DNA from: Bradyrhizobium macuxiense
GTDB lineage: Bacteria; Pseudomonadota; Alphaproteobacteria; Rhizobiales; Xanthobacteraceae
Reading direction: 5' to 3'
DNA length: 55,826 bases
NCBI RefSeq assembly: GCF_007993935.1
Contig: NZ_VITY01000015.1
Location: 1-55,826, forward strand
Below are positions 43,858 through 53,114 of this stretch, piece after piece (position 1 is the stretch's first letter; each line of letters starts with the position of its first letter). The translations under genes were made by a program, and so were the position numbers. Below the pieces are notes generated by a model. That model did not search any database, was not told the DNA's origin, and was given only the letters and a program-made list of their open reading frames with translations.

Positions 43858-45060
43858 ATGCGCAACCATTCAATTATCGTACAAAAATATGGCGGTGCCT
43901 GCCTTGAAACACCGGCGAAAATTCGCGCGGTTGCGCGCAGTCTTGCCGACCTGCATCGCCGCGGTCATCGTGTCGTGGCGATCGTCTCTGCAATGGGTAT
44001 GACCACTGATCAATTGATCCAGATGGCTTACCAGGTAAGCTCCACCCCCAATCGCCGTGAACTTGACATGCTGCTGACGACTGGTGAGCGCATCAGCATG
44101 TCCCTGATGAGCATGGCGCTTTCTGACCTCGGTGTGCTCGCGATCAGCTTCACCGGTAGTCAGGCCGGTGTGATGACGGACGGTTCCCATTCCTCGGCAC
44201 GCATCCTGGAGGTACGTCCCGTTCGGGTGCGTGAGGAACTTGATCGTGGGCGCGTTGTGGTGCTGGCGGGATTTCAGGGCGTGAACGCTGCGACAAAAGA
44301 AATCACCACGCTCGGCCGCGGCGGTAGCGACACGACGGCCGTTGCGATGGCAGCGGCGCTGAAAGCCGAGCGCTGTGAAATCATCAAAGAGGTCGACGGC
44401 GTTTGCTCGGCCGATCCACGCACAGTGCCTGATGCAAAGCCCTTGCGACTGGTGGATTTCGCATCCCTGTCTGAGATGTGCTTCTGGGGTGCAAAGGTTC
44501 TGCATTTTCGCAGCGTAGAGCTGGCACAAAGTCAGGATGTGCCGCTGGTTCTCAAGCGGTGGGGTGGCGTTGAACACGGCACGCAGGTGACGAAGGAGGT
44601 TGCAGGGATGGAAAAGGGAAGGGTTCTGGCTGTAAACTCGATAGTTCGCATTGAGCATGTCGAAATAGATTGCAAAGATCTCAATCACGGTTTCCAGAAA
44701 TTCGCGCAGCATCTCGAGCAAAGCAGCCTGTCTTGGCCCCAGGTCCTTGCCTCGGGCTTCGCCGCGGGCAAGACCAGCATGAACGTGGCCTGTGATTCAG
44801 AGTGGCTCGACGCGCTGTTGCGAACGATGGAGGGCAGCAAGGAGTTGCGCAAGCATCGCGAGGCGTCAAGCTCGGTGAGCCTCACCTGCTTCGGCGGCGT
44901 TTCGTCGGAATTGCCGTTCAGGGCATTGCAGGTTCTCGAACATCACGGGATTGTACCCGACAAGTATGTGTTGTCGCCGCATTCGATCAGTCTGTTTGTT
45001 CCTGTGGAGAGCCGGGAGGCAGCGGTTAAGTCATTGCATTCGCTTATCGAGCAGGCATAG
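43858..45060 (+). CDS. Divergent aspartate kinase coupled to nagA
   Basis: A 400-residue aspartokinase. An amino-acid-kinase domain (about 1-235) carries the lysine motif KYGGA, ITTLGRGGSDTTAVA and EVDGVCSADPR, followed by degenerate ACT-like regulatory domains. The usual first motif is K-F/Y-G-G-T-S-V. Here Thr-Ser-Val is replaced by Ala-Cys-Leu, next to the catalytic Lys. The ATG immediately follows the nagA stop. This is likely a specialised paralogue rather than the housekeeping lysC. A role in a cell-wall or secondary-metabolite pathway is only a guess. Confidence 0.82.
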   Translation: MRNHSIIVQKYGGACLETPAKIRAVARSLADLHRRGHRVVAIVSAMGMTTDQLIQMAYQVSSTPNRRELDMLLTTGERISMSLMSMALSDLGVLAISFTGSQAGVMTDGSHSSARILEVRPVRVREELDRGRVVVLAGFQGVNAATKEITTLGRGGSDTTAVAMAAALKAERCEIIKEVDGVCSADPRTVPDAKPLRLVDFASLSEMCFWGAKVLHFRSVELAQSQDVPLVLKRWGGVEHGTQVTKEVAGMEKGRVLAVNSIVRIEHVEIDCKDLNHGFQKFAQHLEQSSLSWPQVLASGFAAGKTSMNVACDSEWLDALLRTMEGSKELRKHREASSSVSLTCFGGVSSELPFRALQVLEHHGIVPDKYVLSPHSISLFVPVESREAAVKSLHSLIEQA

Positions 45061-45261
45061 CTTCAGGAAGCGGAGGGCATCGCTCCCACTCACGCCTTGA
45101 TCTCCAATGCGAGACGAACAAGCTGCGTGTGATCAGTTCTCCGCGATGAGGCTTGCGCACGGCCTGCAACTATGTCGCCCGTAGAACTGCGGCATAGATT
45201 TGAGAGCAGCGGAGTGGCGTTCGGCTTTGTGCGTTGGCTCTCTTCGCCCCCAAGAAGCGCA

Positions 45262-45747
45262 CTAGCGGTTCGCTAGTTGCTTCCTATGAGACTCGATCAT
45301 CTCCGCGGTAACGTCGCTGGGGTAACAGATCGGTGCCGCGCCGCCTGGCCGAGAATAGGCGCTTCGGGCACCACAGGCCCTTCCATTCCGCATTGTGTCA
45401 TCCGGACACGCGCAAGGTTTGCCCGTCGCGTGATATTGATCCCGACTAGCCTTGATGATGATTGCACCTATGGCTGCCGCGGTTAGAACAGCCTCCGCCT
45501 TGCGCTTTGCCTCGCGTTGAGGAGTTAGACGCGGCGCCGGCTTCTCAGGTGCCCGCGGCTCGACGCTTGAGACTTCCTTTTTTGACTCAGGGCTTAGCAA
45601 GACCGGCGCCAACGGTACGCGCTTTGCAATGGTCGGTGGCTCCGCGAGGGCGATCGGTCCTTGAGCGGCTGAGGTCGAAACTAACTTGCTCGGACTGGCA
45701 TCCTGATGACCAAGCGAATAGGCAGAGACTGCCGTCACGCCGATCAA
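45262..45747 (-). CDS. Small membrane-anchored protein with conserved Cys-rich C-terminus
   Basis: About 161 residues. A hydrophobic N-terminal segment (FFLIGVTAVSAYSLG, including upstream codons) is followed by a Pro/Ala-rich region. The C-terminal domain carries YHATGKPCACPDD, CGARSAYSRPGGAAP and ICYPSDVT. This Cys-containing ending recurs in uncharacterised Bradyrhizobium proteins (from memory). No ATG precedes the hydrophobic segment in frame before a TAA at about 45780. The start must be TTG 45747 or the gene has lost its 5' end. A GGAGG lies upstream. Function is unknown. Confidence 0.6.
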   Translation of the reverse strand: MIGVTAVSAYSLGHQDASPSKLVSTSAAQGPIALAEPPTIAKRVPLAPVLLSPESKKEVSSVEPRAPEKPAPRLTPQREAKRKAEAVLTAAAIGAIIIKASRDQYHATGKPCACPDDTMRNGRACGARSAYSRPGGAAPICYPSDVTAEMIESHRKQLANR

Positions 45748-45835
45748 GAAGAAAATTGCACCTCCGCGCGTCGCCGCGTCCGATTAGTAAACTTATGCAT
45801 AGACGAAACTGCCCAAGTGGGCTGCAAGCGCTCCG

Positions 45836-46573
45836 TTAGGCGCCCGCTGGCCCTTGCGCAATATCGATGACGTGCCGGTCGGCCCCGACAGTGATGACAA
45901 TCGTATACGTCTTCGCCCCACCACCCTGGTCAGTCGGTGGCGCAAGATGCAGTTGGCCGCCGTACCATTCGCCTGACATGAGTGTGTTGTCCTTGATCAC
46001 CGACTGCTCTAGTGCCGTCATATTGCGCTGCCCCGTCTCCACCGTGGTCGCGATCATCGCTTCGTTCTGGGCACTAGCATTGCCTTGGGCAATCGCGGCG
46101 GCGGTCGGGCTGTAAAACGTGCCTGTGCGACCGCTTGGCGTGGTGTAGCTGCCATAGCCTGCTTGTGACGCGCTATAGGCATTGCCTGCTGCCGCTAGAC
46201 CCGTAAAAATTGCCCTCGCGACCTGGCGGTTCTTTTCTTCCTGCACGAGCATTTCATAAGTCACGACCTGCATCGAATGATCGGTTCCACCGACGTGCTG
46301 GATCGCCTCGACTTGCGATACCCGGAAATCTACGGGGGCCTTGCCGAGATTGTTAATGCCCACGACGAACACAGGGCGACCATTAGCCTGAAACTGTCGA
46401 GCAGCAGGACGCACAAGGACGAGTGAATTCTTCTGTCGAGAGACAAGGGCTGGCTGTCCATCCCGCACGAGCGCCTGTTGCTGCGGATTAGACGTTTTAA
46501 ACTGAACTGTCTCGCTGTTGGTTACACAGCCGCCCAACGTGGCGAAGAGCGCCACGACGCAAAACTTACGCAT
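45836..46573 (-). CDS. Predicted lipoprotein of unknown function
   Basis: A 245-residue protein with a lipoprotein signal MRKFCVVALFATLGGC (lipobox LGGC, Cys16). A mixed beta region (QFQANGRPVFVVGINNLGKAPVDF, in two parts) is followed by Gly/Ala/Ser/Tyr-rich sequence and a C-terminal beta segment (TYTIVITVGADRHVIDI). A GGGGGAAG ribosome site lies 5-12 nt upstream of ATG 46573, which decides this start over an upstream frame extension. No family with known function is recognised. It is probably attached to the outer membrane. Confidence 0.75.
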   Translation of the reverse strand: MRKFCVVALFATLGGCVTNSETVQFKTSNPQQQALVRDGQPALVSRQKNSLVLVRPAARQFQANGRPVFVVGINNLGKAPVDFRVSQVEAIQHVGGTDHSMQVVTYEMLVQEEKNRQVARAIFTGLAAAGNAYSASQAGYGSYTTPSGRTGTFYSPTAAAIAQGNASAQNEAMIATTVETGQRNMTALEQSVIKDNTLMSGEWYGGQLHLAPPTDQGGGAKTYTIVITVGADRHVIDIAQGPAGA

Positions 46574-46758
46574 TGATCTTCCCCCAGACTCAGAGGGATA
46601 GAAGCGCAACCAGGGCGCGATATCAATAAAGTGGATCAACCCGCCGCACTAGACCTTAGTTGTGTGTACGCGAATGAGCTCAGTCATGTAGTTGCACCGA
46701 CTGTTTGATCATAAATGACCGTCACCAAGATGGTCTGCGGTTGAGGGAGAATTTGGTT

Positions 46759-46884
46759 TCCTATGGAGGAGGCCATCACACCTCTAGCCATGGTGGCTCA
46801 TATATCGGTGGAGCAGGATCGTCGCATAGAGGCGGTACCTACTCGAACCCGAACACCGGAAATCAGTACGGCACGCACAAATAA
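46759..46884 (+). pseudogene. 3' remnant of a Gly/His/Ser-rich small secreted protein
   Basis: The frame from 46759 to the TAA at 46882-46884 reads YGGGHHTSSHGG, then GGTYSNPNTGNQYGTHK. Small proteins ending this way, with an N-terminal signal peptide, are known to me from Bradyrhizobium. Upstream of 46759 the frame stays open but encodes no signal peptide, and no start codon with a ribosome site is visible. The 5' part is therefore lost. Confidence 0.5.
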
Positions 46885-46903
46885 GCTTTCATACAAAAGC
46901 TTA
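46882..46903. terminator. AT-rich hairpin between the remnant and the integrase
   Basis: TAAGCTTT (46882-46889) and AAAGCTTA (46896-46903) form an 8-bp stem with a 6-nt loop. The stem is weak and lacks a clear T-run. It may end transcription from either side or be incidental. Confidence 0.35.
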
Positions 46904-46941
46904 CTAGTCGCGCTGCCCTGAGCTACCACAACGTCGATCCA

Positions 46942-47853
46942 CTATGAAGCCGCTAGCGTCTTGATGAATTCGTCGAGCGTTGGCTGCGGCGCCGTTTGTA
47001 ATTTGTGGAGTTCTTCAGGCTTTAGTTTGGTATAGCGTCGTAGCGTCCGCCAATCCTTGTGACCTGTGACCAGCGCCACCTTCTCGATCGTGAGCCCGGC
47101 CTCAAAGAGACGGCTGGTACCTTCGTGCCTCAGGTCGTGAAAGTGCAAATCCGCAATCTTCAGCTCCTCACAGGCCCGCGCGAACGCCTTGCTCACTGAG
47201 CGATGGTTATATGGAAATACGCGACCCTGACCTCCGGTGATGATGCGCTGCTGGAGCATGATCTCCCATGCGTCATAGCCTGTCAGGTTGAGAAGCGGGA
47301 CCCTCTGATTGTTGCCATCTTTCTTCCTCGGATCCTTGCGGTCAATGATCGTGAGAATCCGCTTTTTCATGTCGACGAGCAGCCAGTCGGGCCGGCAGAT
47401 CTCCTCTTGCCGCATCGTGGTCGCAATGGCGTATCGAACGGTGCGAGCCATCGGGATAACCTGTCGCGGATTGCTCTCGAAGTATTCAATGAGCTCGTCG
47501 AGCTCATCTTGGGTCGGTCGTCGATCTCGCTCATCCGATTTTCCGACGAGGCCCAGATGCTTCAGCGCGAATCGCGCCAAGCGAACTTCTTCGGCTGATA
47601 CTTCGATGCCATGAACGGCCGCTGCATGCGTCGCAATGGTTCTGATGAACGACATGTCGATGGCAAGGGTAGCGGGACCTGCACCTTCCTTCGCGCGTTT
47701 CCTGCCGTATTCGATCAGTCGTTCGCGGTCGAGCCGGAGAAGCTTCGTGGATCCAAGGTCTTCCTTAAGCCTAAGGTAAATAATTGAAATCGCAAGACTA
47801 TCGCTTTTCTGTGGCCCCGATGATGGATCGGACTGGCTGATCTTAGACGGCAT
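46942..47853 (-). CDS. Tyrosine recombinase / site-specific integrase
   Basis: A 303-residue integrase with a complete catalytic set: R148 (TTMRQEEI), K173 region (IDRKDPRKK), H239 and R242 (HDLRHEG), H265 (TGHKDWRT) and nucleophile Y274 (LRRYTKL). The core-binding part (about 25-110) is present, but the extreme N-terminus looks shorter than usual and has poor composition before residue 20. It lies 7.5 kb from the trb operon. It could be the ICE integrase, or belong to a separate, decayed insertion. There is no tRNA beside it. Confidence 0.88.
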   Translation of the reverse strand: MPSKISQSDPSSGPQKSDSLAISIIYLRLKEDLGSTKLLRLDRERLIEYGRKRAKEGAGPATLAIDMSFIRTIATHAAAVHGIEVSAEEVRLARFALKHLGLVGKSDERDRRPTQDELDELIEYFESNPRQVIPMARTVRYAIATTMRQEEICRPDWLLVDMKKRILTIIDRKDPRKKDGNNQRVPLLNLTGYDAWEIMLQQRIITGGQGRVFPYNHRSVSKAFARACEELKIADLHFHDLRHEGTSRLFEAGLTIEKVALVTGHKDWRTLRRYTKLKPEELHKLQTAPQPTLDEFIKTLAAS

Positions 47854-47907
47854 GGCGCGATGTGGGAGTACGTCGGCTCAGCTTGGACGAAGCTACGAGT
47901 TCGAATG

Positions 47908-47937
47908 CGCATCGGCGGTCGTTAGACGGCCGATGCG
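47908..47937. repeat. Inverted repeat upstream of the integrase
   Basis: CGCATCGGC (47908-47916) and GCCGATGCG (47929-47937) are perfect 9-bp arms with a 12-nt loop, 55-84 nt upstream of the integrase start. It may be an integrase promoter operator or part of an attachment site. No partner copy was found by eye. Confidence 0.5.
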
Positions 47938-48484
47938 TCCCGATCCAGCACTAACCTGGCGGTTCGCGACTGCCAGCCAATCGGCCGTTCTGGATGTAAC
48001 CGTAACCAAGCATGCGGCTTGAGCCGCTCTAATGTCTGCAGCTACACGCTGCCTCCAGTTTTGATGGCGATCGATCTGCAAAGACAGTCACGGCAACCGC
48101 GATCGGAGGAAGTAAGCGTTGGCGGAAGGGGTGTCCTGTCAACCCGGCTGAAGCGGCTCAACTTTTTGGATTGGGGTCTTCGAATGCTACGGTTTAGCCC
48201 ACGCCGGCGACAGCCCGAAGCTGGTCGTCGTCGGCAGCGACACCGAAGCCAAAAACCAAAGAATGATTGGGAGGGCACGTGAAAGAGGCCGACCTGCTGG
48301 TCAAGAGGCGACGTTCCTACAGCGCGACGCCGCCATGGCGCGCCACTGCGGCCATCTCGCCGCAGCCGAGGCGGTCTCGTTGGGAACTGGTCCGAGGAGA
48401 TCCTGGCGGAGGCGGTTGCGGGTTTCCAGAGAGGTCGATCGCGTCCGACTTCGCTGTCATCGCGATCTAGGCGGCAGACGATTG
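47938..48484. other. 547-nt gap without a supported gene
   Basis: Short frames are present, including one running into the phosphodiesterase from 48263, but their composition is not protein-like. A fragment around 48210-48255 could encode AHAGDSPKLVVVGSDTEAK. That resembles real protein sequence and may be a remnant, but I cannot place it. Confidence 0.4.
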
Positions 48485-48943
48485 ATGACGTTCAGGATCG
48501 GCATAATCTCAGACACACACGGCCTGTTGAGGCCGGAGGCGGAGCGCGCTCTTGCCGGCGTCGATCACATTATCCATGGCGGTGACATCGGCAATCCCGA
48601 CATCATCACCGCGCTTCGCAGGATCGCTCCGGTCACGTCGATCCGAGGGCACGTGGACACCGGTCATTGGGCCGCCGAGTTTGCTGACAGCGAATGCGTG
48701 CGCCTCGCCCGACGGACGCTCTATGTCTTGCATGATCTCAAGGCGCTGGTAGTCGATCCCGTCGCCCAAGGCATCGACGTCGTTATCTCCGGTCACTCCC
48801 ATGTGCCGAAGATCGACATCATCGATGGCGTACTTTACCTCAATCCCGGCAGCGCCGGGCCACGGCGCTTCAAACTGCCGATCACGCTCGCGACGCTCGA
48901 CGTCACGCCCAGGGGCCTACAACCGCTCATCCATGATCTGTGA
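48485..48943 (+). CDS. YfcE/MJ0936-type metallophosphoesterase
   Basis: A 152-residue calcineurin-like phosphodiesterase. The metal-binding motifs are ISDTHG (residues 8-13), HGGDIG, RGHVDTG (in place of the common GNCD) and SGHSHVPK near residue 100, followed by LNPGSAGPRR. Small enzymes of this type hydrolyse phosphodiesters in vitro; the natural substrate is usually unknown. The start at ATG 48485 gives the normal family length, whereas the upstream frame extension lacks family similarity. Confidence 0.9.
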   Translation: MTFRIGIISDTHGLLRPEAERALAGVDHIIHGGDIGNPDIITALRRIAPVTSIRGHVDTGHWAAEFADSECVRLARRTLYVLHDLKALVVDPVAQGIDVVISGHSHVPKIDIIDGVLYLNPGSAGPRRFKLPITLATLDVTPRGLQPLIHDL

Positions 48944-49534
48944 ACCGGCTGATCCGCACCGGGTTCGGAGCGCGGGAGCGACCGATCAGGCACTGCAGGC
49001 AGGCGAACTTGGACCGGGTCTCTGTTCGCTCTCGACAAAACCGAACTTTTGTGACCGCCGATCTTACCACGCGAAACGCCTCCTATCTCCAGCCTCAAAC
49101 CTTCCGCTTCGTCACGCGGGGGAGCAACGTTTTGCTCAGTGTTGGGTACCCCTTTTGAGTGCATGAGACACCTTGCCACACTGGCGGCATCTTCCTAATT
49201 TGTTCATTCGGCGTGGAGGGTTGCGCGCTTATTTTTTGCTGATTTTTTAGTTGTTATGTGAGCTTTTTACCCACCTCTGCCGAGGAGGGCAGCAGATGCA
49301 CATAGAGTTGAGTGCCTGTTGATTCCGGACTTGCGTCAGTTGGACGTCGGCACTTCTGTTCGAACCTATCCACGTCGTCACTCGTCCGCGCCAAACACTG
49401 CGGTCTGTTGCGCGGTTGAGGGGAGTTTCTCCTCTAGACCGGTGCAGGATCGCTTCATTGGCGTTGGCCATCGTCATTGGCCGTAAATTCTGACGAGCGC
49501 ATGTCCCGTACGGATAAAGAGGGAGAGCTTGCCG
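48944..49534. other. Long, partly AT-rich leader upstream of the T1SS genes
   Basis: A 591-nt non-coding stretch. An AT-rich block with several T-runs lies at about 49188-49255 and contrasts with the GC-rich surroundings. This suits a promoter bound by MucR- or H-NS-type silencers (inference). The remainder contains only weak hairpins. A GGGAGAG ribosome site closes it before 49535. Confidence 0.45.
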
Positions 49535-51688
49535 ATGACTGCGGAAGCCGCTCCGGAGAGCAGGCCTACGGTTCACACGGCTGACACTGGCCTTGATGGT
49601 CTCTGCCTCATCGCGCGATTTCTCGGCGTTCCGGCCAATGCCGATGATCTTCGACGCCGCTATGCCATAACGACAGCTAGCAGAGACGATCTTGTGCGCA
49701 TTGCGCGCCGACTTGGCTTCAAGGCGCGGCCTGTCATCACGTCGCTAGCCCGCATCGACAAGACTCCACTCCCGGCGCTCGCCGAGGCGAAGGATGGTAC
49801 CTTCTTCATTATGGGTAAGGTAAGTGACGGGAAGCTGATCGTCCAACTCCCGACCGAGCCTCACCCTCGGATACTCGACCGCGCCGAGCTGGAAGCGACG
49901 TGGTCAGGCCGGCTGATCATGATAGCCAGGCGCGCAACCGCGAGCTCGTTGGTCGGGGCGTTCGACCTGCGTTGGTTCATTTCGGCGGTGAATCGCTATC
50001 GCAGGGTGCTGGGAGAGGTGGTACTCGCCTCATTCTTCATCCAAGTTCTCGGGCTGTTGACACCACTGTTCTTCCAGGTGGTGGTGGACAAAGTGCTGGT
50101 GCACCGTGGACTTTCCACCTTGGACGTCCTGGTGGTCGGGCTTGCCTGTGTCGCGCTTTTCGAAGTGGCGCTTGGCACCGTGCGTACGTTCGTGTTCAGT
50201 CACACGACCAACCGGATCGACATCGAGCTCGGCGCGCGGCTGTTCGATCATCTGCTGGCACTGCCAATCGCGTATTTCGCAACCCGACGTGTCGGCGACA
50301 GCATTGCGCGCGTCCGCGAGCTGGAAAACATCCGTTCGTTTCTGACCGGTTCGGCGCTGACGCTCACGATTGATCTCTTCTTCACCTTTGTGTTCTTTGC
50401 CGTAATGTTCTTCTACAGCGTCACGCTGACGTGGGTCGTGATCGCATCGCTACCTGTCTACATTGCGATCAGCGCGGTGGTCACGCCGATGTTTCGACGA
50501 AGGCTTGATGAAAAGTTCGCGCGAGGCGCCGAAAATCAAGCGTTCCTGGTCGAAGCCGTCACCGGCATCGATACACTGAAGGCCATGGCCGTCGAGCCGC
50601 ACATGCAACGCCGGTGGGAAGAGCAACTCGCAGGGTACGTCCATGCGAGCTTCCGTACGCAGAATCTGGCCAATGTCGGCAGCCAGGCGGTGCAATTCGT
50701 CAACAAGGCAACCATCGTGCTCACGCTCTATCTGGGCGCCAAGGCGGTGATCGCAGGCGAACTGACGGTCGGTGAGCTGGTCGCCTTCAACATGCTCGCT
50801 GCCCGCGTCGCCCAGCCAGTGTTGCGCATCGCCCAGCTGTGGCAGGATTTTCAGCAGACTCGGATATCGGTCGCGCGCCTTGGAGATATTCTGAACACTC
50901 CAAGGGAGCCGGCCCAGAACAGCGCCGCCTCCCTGCCGCCGATGAAAGGAGCGATCCGCTTCGACCATGCGACGTTCCGCTATCGTATGGACCTGCCTCC
51001 AGTTCTGTCAGACATTGTTCTGGATATTCCGGCGGGGCAGGTGGTCGGCATAGTCGGCCCCTCCGGTTCCGGGAAGTCAACGCTTGCCAAGCTCGTGCAG
51101 CGCTTCTACGCGCCTGAAGGCGGGCGTATCTTGATCGACGGTATCGATCTCTCCGTCGTCGACACTGCCTGGCTGCGGCGCAATATCGGGATCGTGCTAC
51201 AGGAGAGTGTGCTGTTTAACCGCACCGTTCGCGAAAACATCGCGCTCGCCGATCCCGGCGCTCCGATCGAACGGGTGATGGCCGTTGCTGCACTGGCCGG
51301 CGCCCACGATTTCATCCTGGAGCTGCCGAACGCATACGACACCATGATCGGCGAGCGCGGCGCCTCGCTTTCCGGCGGTCAGCGGCAGCGTATCGCGATC
51401 GCTCGTGCGTTGATGACCAATCCGCGCATTCTTGTTCTTGACGAGGCGACCAGTGCACTGGATTACGAGAGCGAGCGCATCGTGCAAGAAAATATGCGCC
51501 GTATCTCTTCGGGCCGAACAGTGCTGATCATTGCCCATCGGCTCTCGGCAGTGCGTCGGGCTGACCGCATCATAACACTCGAGCAGGGGCGCATCGTCGA
51601 GGACGGAACTCACGACGAGCTGATAGGAAGTGGTGGCCGCTACGCCCACCTTGTCCGCATACAGGCGGGAGTTGCCCATGCGGTCTAG
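49535..51688 (+). CDS. Type I secretion ABC transporter (HlyB-like)
   Basis: A 717-residue inner-membrane exporter. An N-terminal C39-peptidase-like domain (about 12-135) lacks the catalytic Cys at the expected place (ADTGLDGLCLIARF), so it is a docking rather than cleaving domain, as in HlyB. Transmembrane segments lie at about 155-310. The ATPase domain has Walker A GPSGSGKST (about 508-516), signature LSGGQRQR and Walker B ILVLDEATSALD. ATG 49535 follows GGGAGAG. It overlaps the HlyD gene by 11 nt, and the probable substrate, a giant adhesin, follows. Confidence 0.95.
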   Translation: MTAEAAPESRPTVHTADTGLDGLCLIARFLGVPANADDLRRRYAITTASRDDLVRIARRLGFKARPVITSLARIDKTPLPALAEAKDGTFFIMGKVSDGKLIVQLPTEPHPRILDRAELEATWSGRLIMIARRATASSLVGAFDLRWFISAVNRYRRVLGEVVLASFFIQVLGLLTPLFFQVVVDKVLVHRGLSTLDVLVVGLACVALFEVALGTVRTFVFSHTTNRIDIELGARLFDHLLALPIAYFATRRVGDSIARVRELENIRSFLTGSALTLTIDLFFTFVFFAVMFFYSVTLTWVVIASLPVYIAISAVVTPMFRRRLDEKFARGAENQAFLVEAVTGIDTLKAMAVEPHMQRRWEEQLAGYVHASFRTQNLANVGSQAVQFVNKATIVLTLYLGAKAVIAGELTVGELVAFNMLAARVAQPVLRIAQLWQDFQQTRISVARLGDILNTPREPAQNSAASLPPMKGAIRFDHATFRYRMDLPPVLSDIVLDIPAGQVVGIVGPSGSGKSTLAKLVQRFYAPEGGRILIDGIDLSVVDTAWLRRNIGIVLQESVLFNRTVRENIALADPGAPIERVMAVAALAGAHDFILELPNAYDTMIGERGASLSGGQRQRIAIARALMTNPRILVLDEATSALDYESERIVQENMRRISSGRTVLIIAHRLSAVRRADRIITLEQGRIVEDGTHDELIGSGGRYAHLVRIQAGVAHAV

Positions 51689-53114
51689 TGTGAAGGGGGA
51701 AGTGATCCCGCTGCAGCAAAGTACGACAACGCGACGCGTCGCGCATGAGCTGGAATTCCTCGCACCGGCAATTGAAATCATCGAGACGCCGATTTCTCCG
51801 GCTGGGCGTATGACGATTCGCATCATCATCGCGCTGGTGACAGTTGCCTTCCTTTGGGCCTACTTCGGCAAGATCGATATCATCGCCACGGCACCTGGGC
51901 GGATCATCCCATCGGGCAAGGTCAAGATGGTCCAACCGCTCGAGATTGGCGTGGTCAAGTCGATTCGGGTTTCGGACGGGCAGCCGGTCCAGGCCGGCGA
52001 TGTGCTGATCGAGCTCGATCCCACTACCAATGCAGCCGACCGGGAACGCATCGCGCGCGACCTGCAGCAAGCCGAGCTCGACGTTGCGCGTCTCACGGCG
52101 CTGGCCACAGGCAAGGCGGACTCCTTTGTCGCTCCGCAGGGAGCCGACCCAATGCTGAGCGAGGCGGCACGGCGTCAGCTCGTGGCGGAACTTGAACAGC
52201 GGAAGGCCAAGCTCTTGGGGCTGGACGGGCAAATCGCGGGAAAGTTTGCCGAGCGCAATCAGGCGAAGGCGAATATCGTCAAGCTCGACGCATCAATGCC
52301 TTTCGTCGAGCAGCGGGTACAAATCTACGAGAAACTGCAGGCGAATCAGTACGTCTCGAAGATCGCCTATCTCGATGCTCAGCAGGCGTTGTCGGATGCG
52401 AAGAACAATCGCGCCATTGCCGCACATCAACTCGAGGCGGCAGAGGCCGCGATCGAGGCGCTGAGCGAGTCGCGCGACGAGGCCGAGGCCGATTTTCGCC
52501 GGCAGACGCTGGATGAGCTCGCCAAGGTCAGGCAGAAGGCGGCGGAGCTTCGCCAAGACCACGTCAAGGCGGTGCAGCGTACCCACCTGCAGGTGCTTCG
52601 GGCGCCTGTCAACGGATCTGTCGAGCAACTCACCGTGCATACGGTGGGAGGAGTGGTGACGCCTGCCCAGTCGCTGATGGTGATTGTCCCCGAAGGTTCG
52701 AAGCTCGAGGTCGAGGCGATGCTGCCTAATCGGGAGGCCGGGTTTGTACGGGCCGGACAAGAGGTCGAGGTGAAGGTCGAAGCGTTCACCTATACTCGCT
52801 ACGGCCTCTTGCCTGGTCGAGTTGAAGGGGTGAGCCGCGATGCGCTCCACGGCGAAAAGGATCAATCGGCGTCGCAACAGCGCTCCCCGGAATCAGCAGA
52901 GTCGACCGGTGCGGGGACTGCGGCAAACTCGGCGACGTCGTATGTGGCACGCATCTCGCTCAAAGATACAACGGTCGAGACCGAACAGGGACGAAAATCG
53001 CTAGAGCCCGGCATGACCGTGACGACCGAAATCAAGACCGGCCAGCGCCGAGTGATCGAATTTCTGTTCTCGCCGTTGCTGCGGTATGCGCACGAAGCTT
53101 TGAAAGAACGGTAG
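51678..53114 (+). CDS. HlyD-family membrane fusion protein of the T1SS
   Basis: A 478-residue periplasmic adaptor. One transmembrane helix (about 45-63) is followed by a lipoyl-like half motif around VKSIRVSDGQPVQAGDVLIELD. A long alpha-hairpin coiled coil (about 130-310) follows, then the second lipoyl half LRAPVNGSVEQLTVHTVGG. The beta-barrel portion ends in LEPGMTVTTEIKTGQRRVIEFLFSPL, the classical T1SS HlyD ending in two parts. Translation is coupled to the ABC gene. An outer-membrane TolC partner is not in the window. Confidence 0.95.
   Translation: MRSSVKGEVIPLQQSTTTRRVAHELEFLAPAIEIIETPISPAGRMTIRIIIALVTVAFLWAYFGKIDIIATAPGRIIPSGKVKMVQPLEIGVVKSIRVSDGQPVQAGDVLIELDPTTNAADRERIARDLQQAELDVARLTALATGKADSFVAPQGADPMLSEAARRQLVAELEQRKAKLLGLDGQIAGKFAERNQAKANIVKLDASMPFVEQRVQIYEKLQANQYVSKIAYLDAQQALSDAKNNRAIAAHQLEAAEAAIEALSESRDEAEADFRRQTLDELAKVRQKAAELRQDHVKAVQRTHLQVLRAPVNGSVEQLTVHTVGGVVTPAQSLMVIVPEGSKLEVEAMLPNREAGFVRAGQEVEVKVEAFTYTRYGLLPGRVEGVSRDALHGEKDQSASQQRSPESAESTGAGTAANSATSYVARISLKDTTVETEQGRKSLEPGMTVTTEIKTGQRRVIEFLFSPLLRYAHEALKER

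Noticed and set aside
47890..47940. tRNA-like fragment (GTTCGAA near 47900) as an attachment site
   Set aside because: The T-loop-like string lacks paired stems and there is no acceptor or anticodon arm, so no tRNA or tRNA 3' end can be supported.
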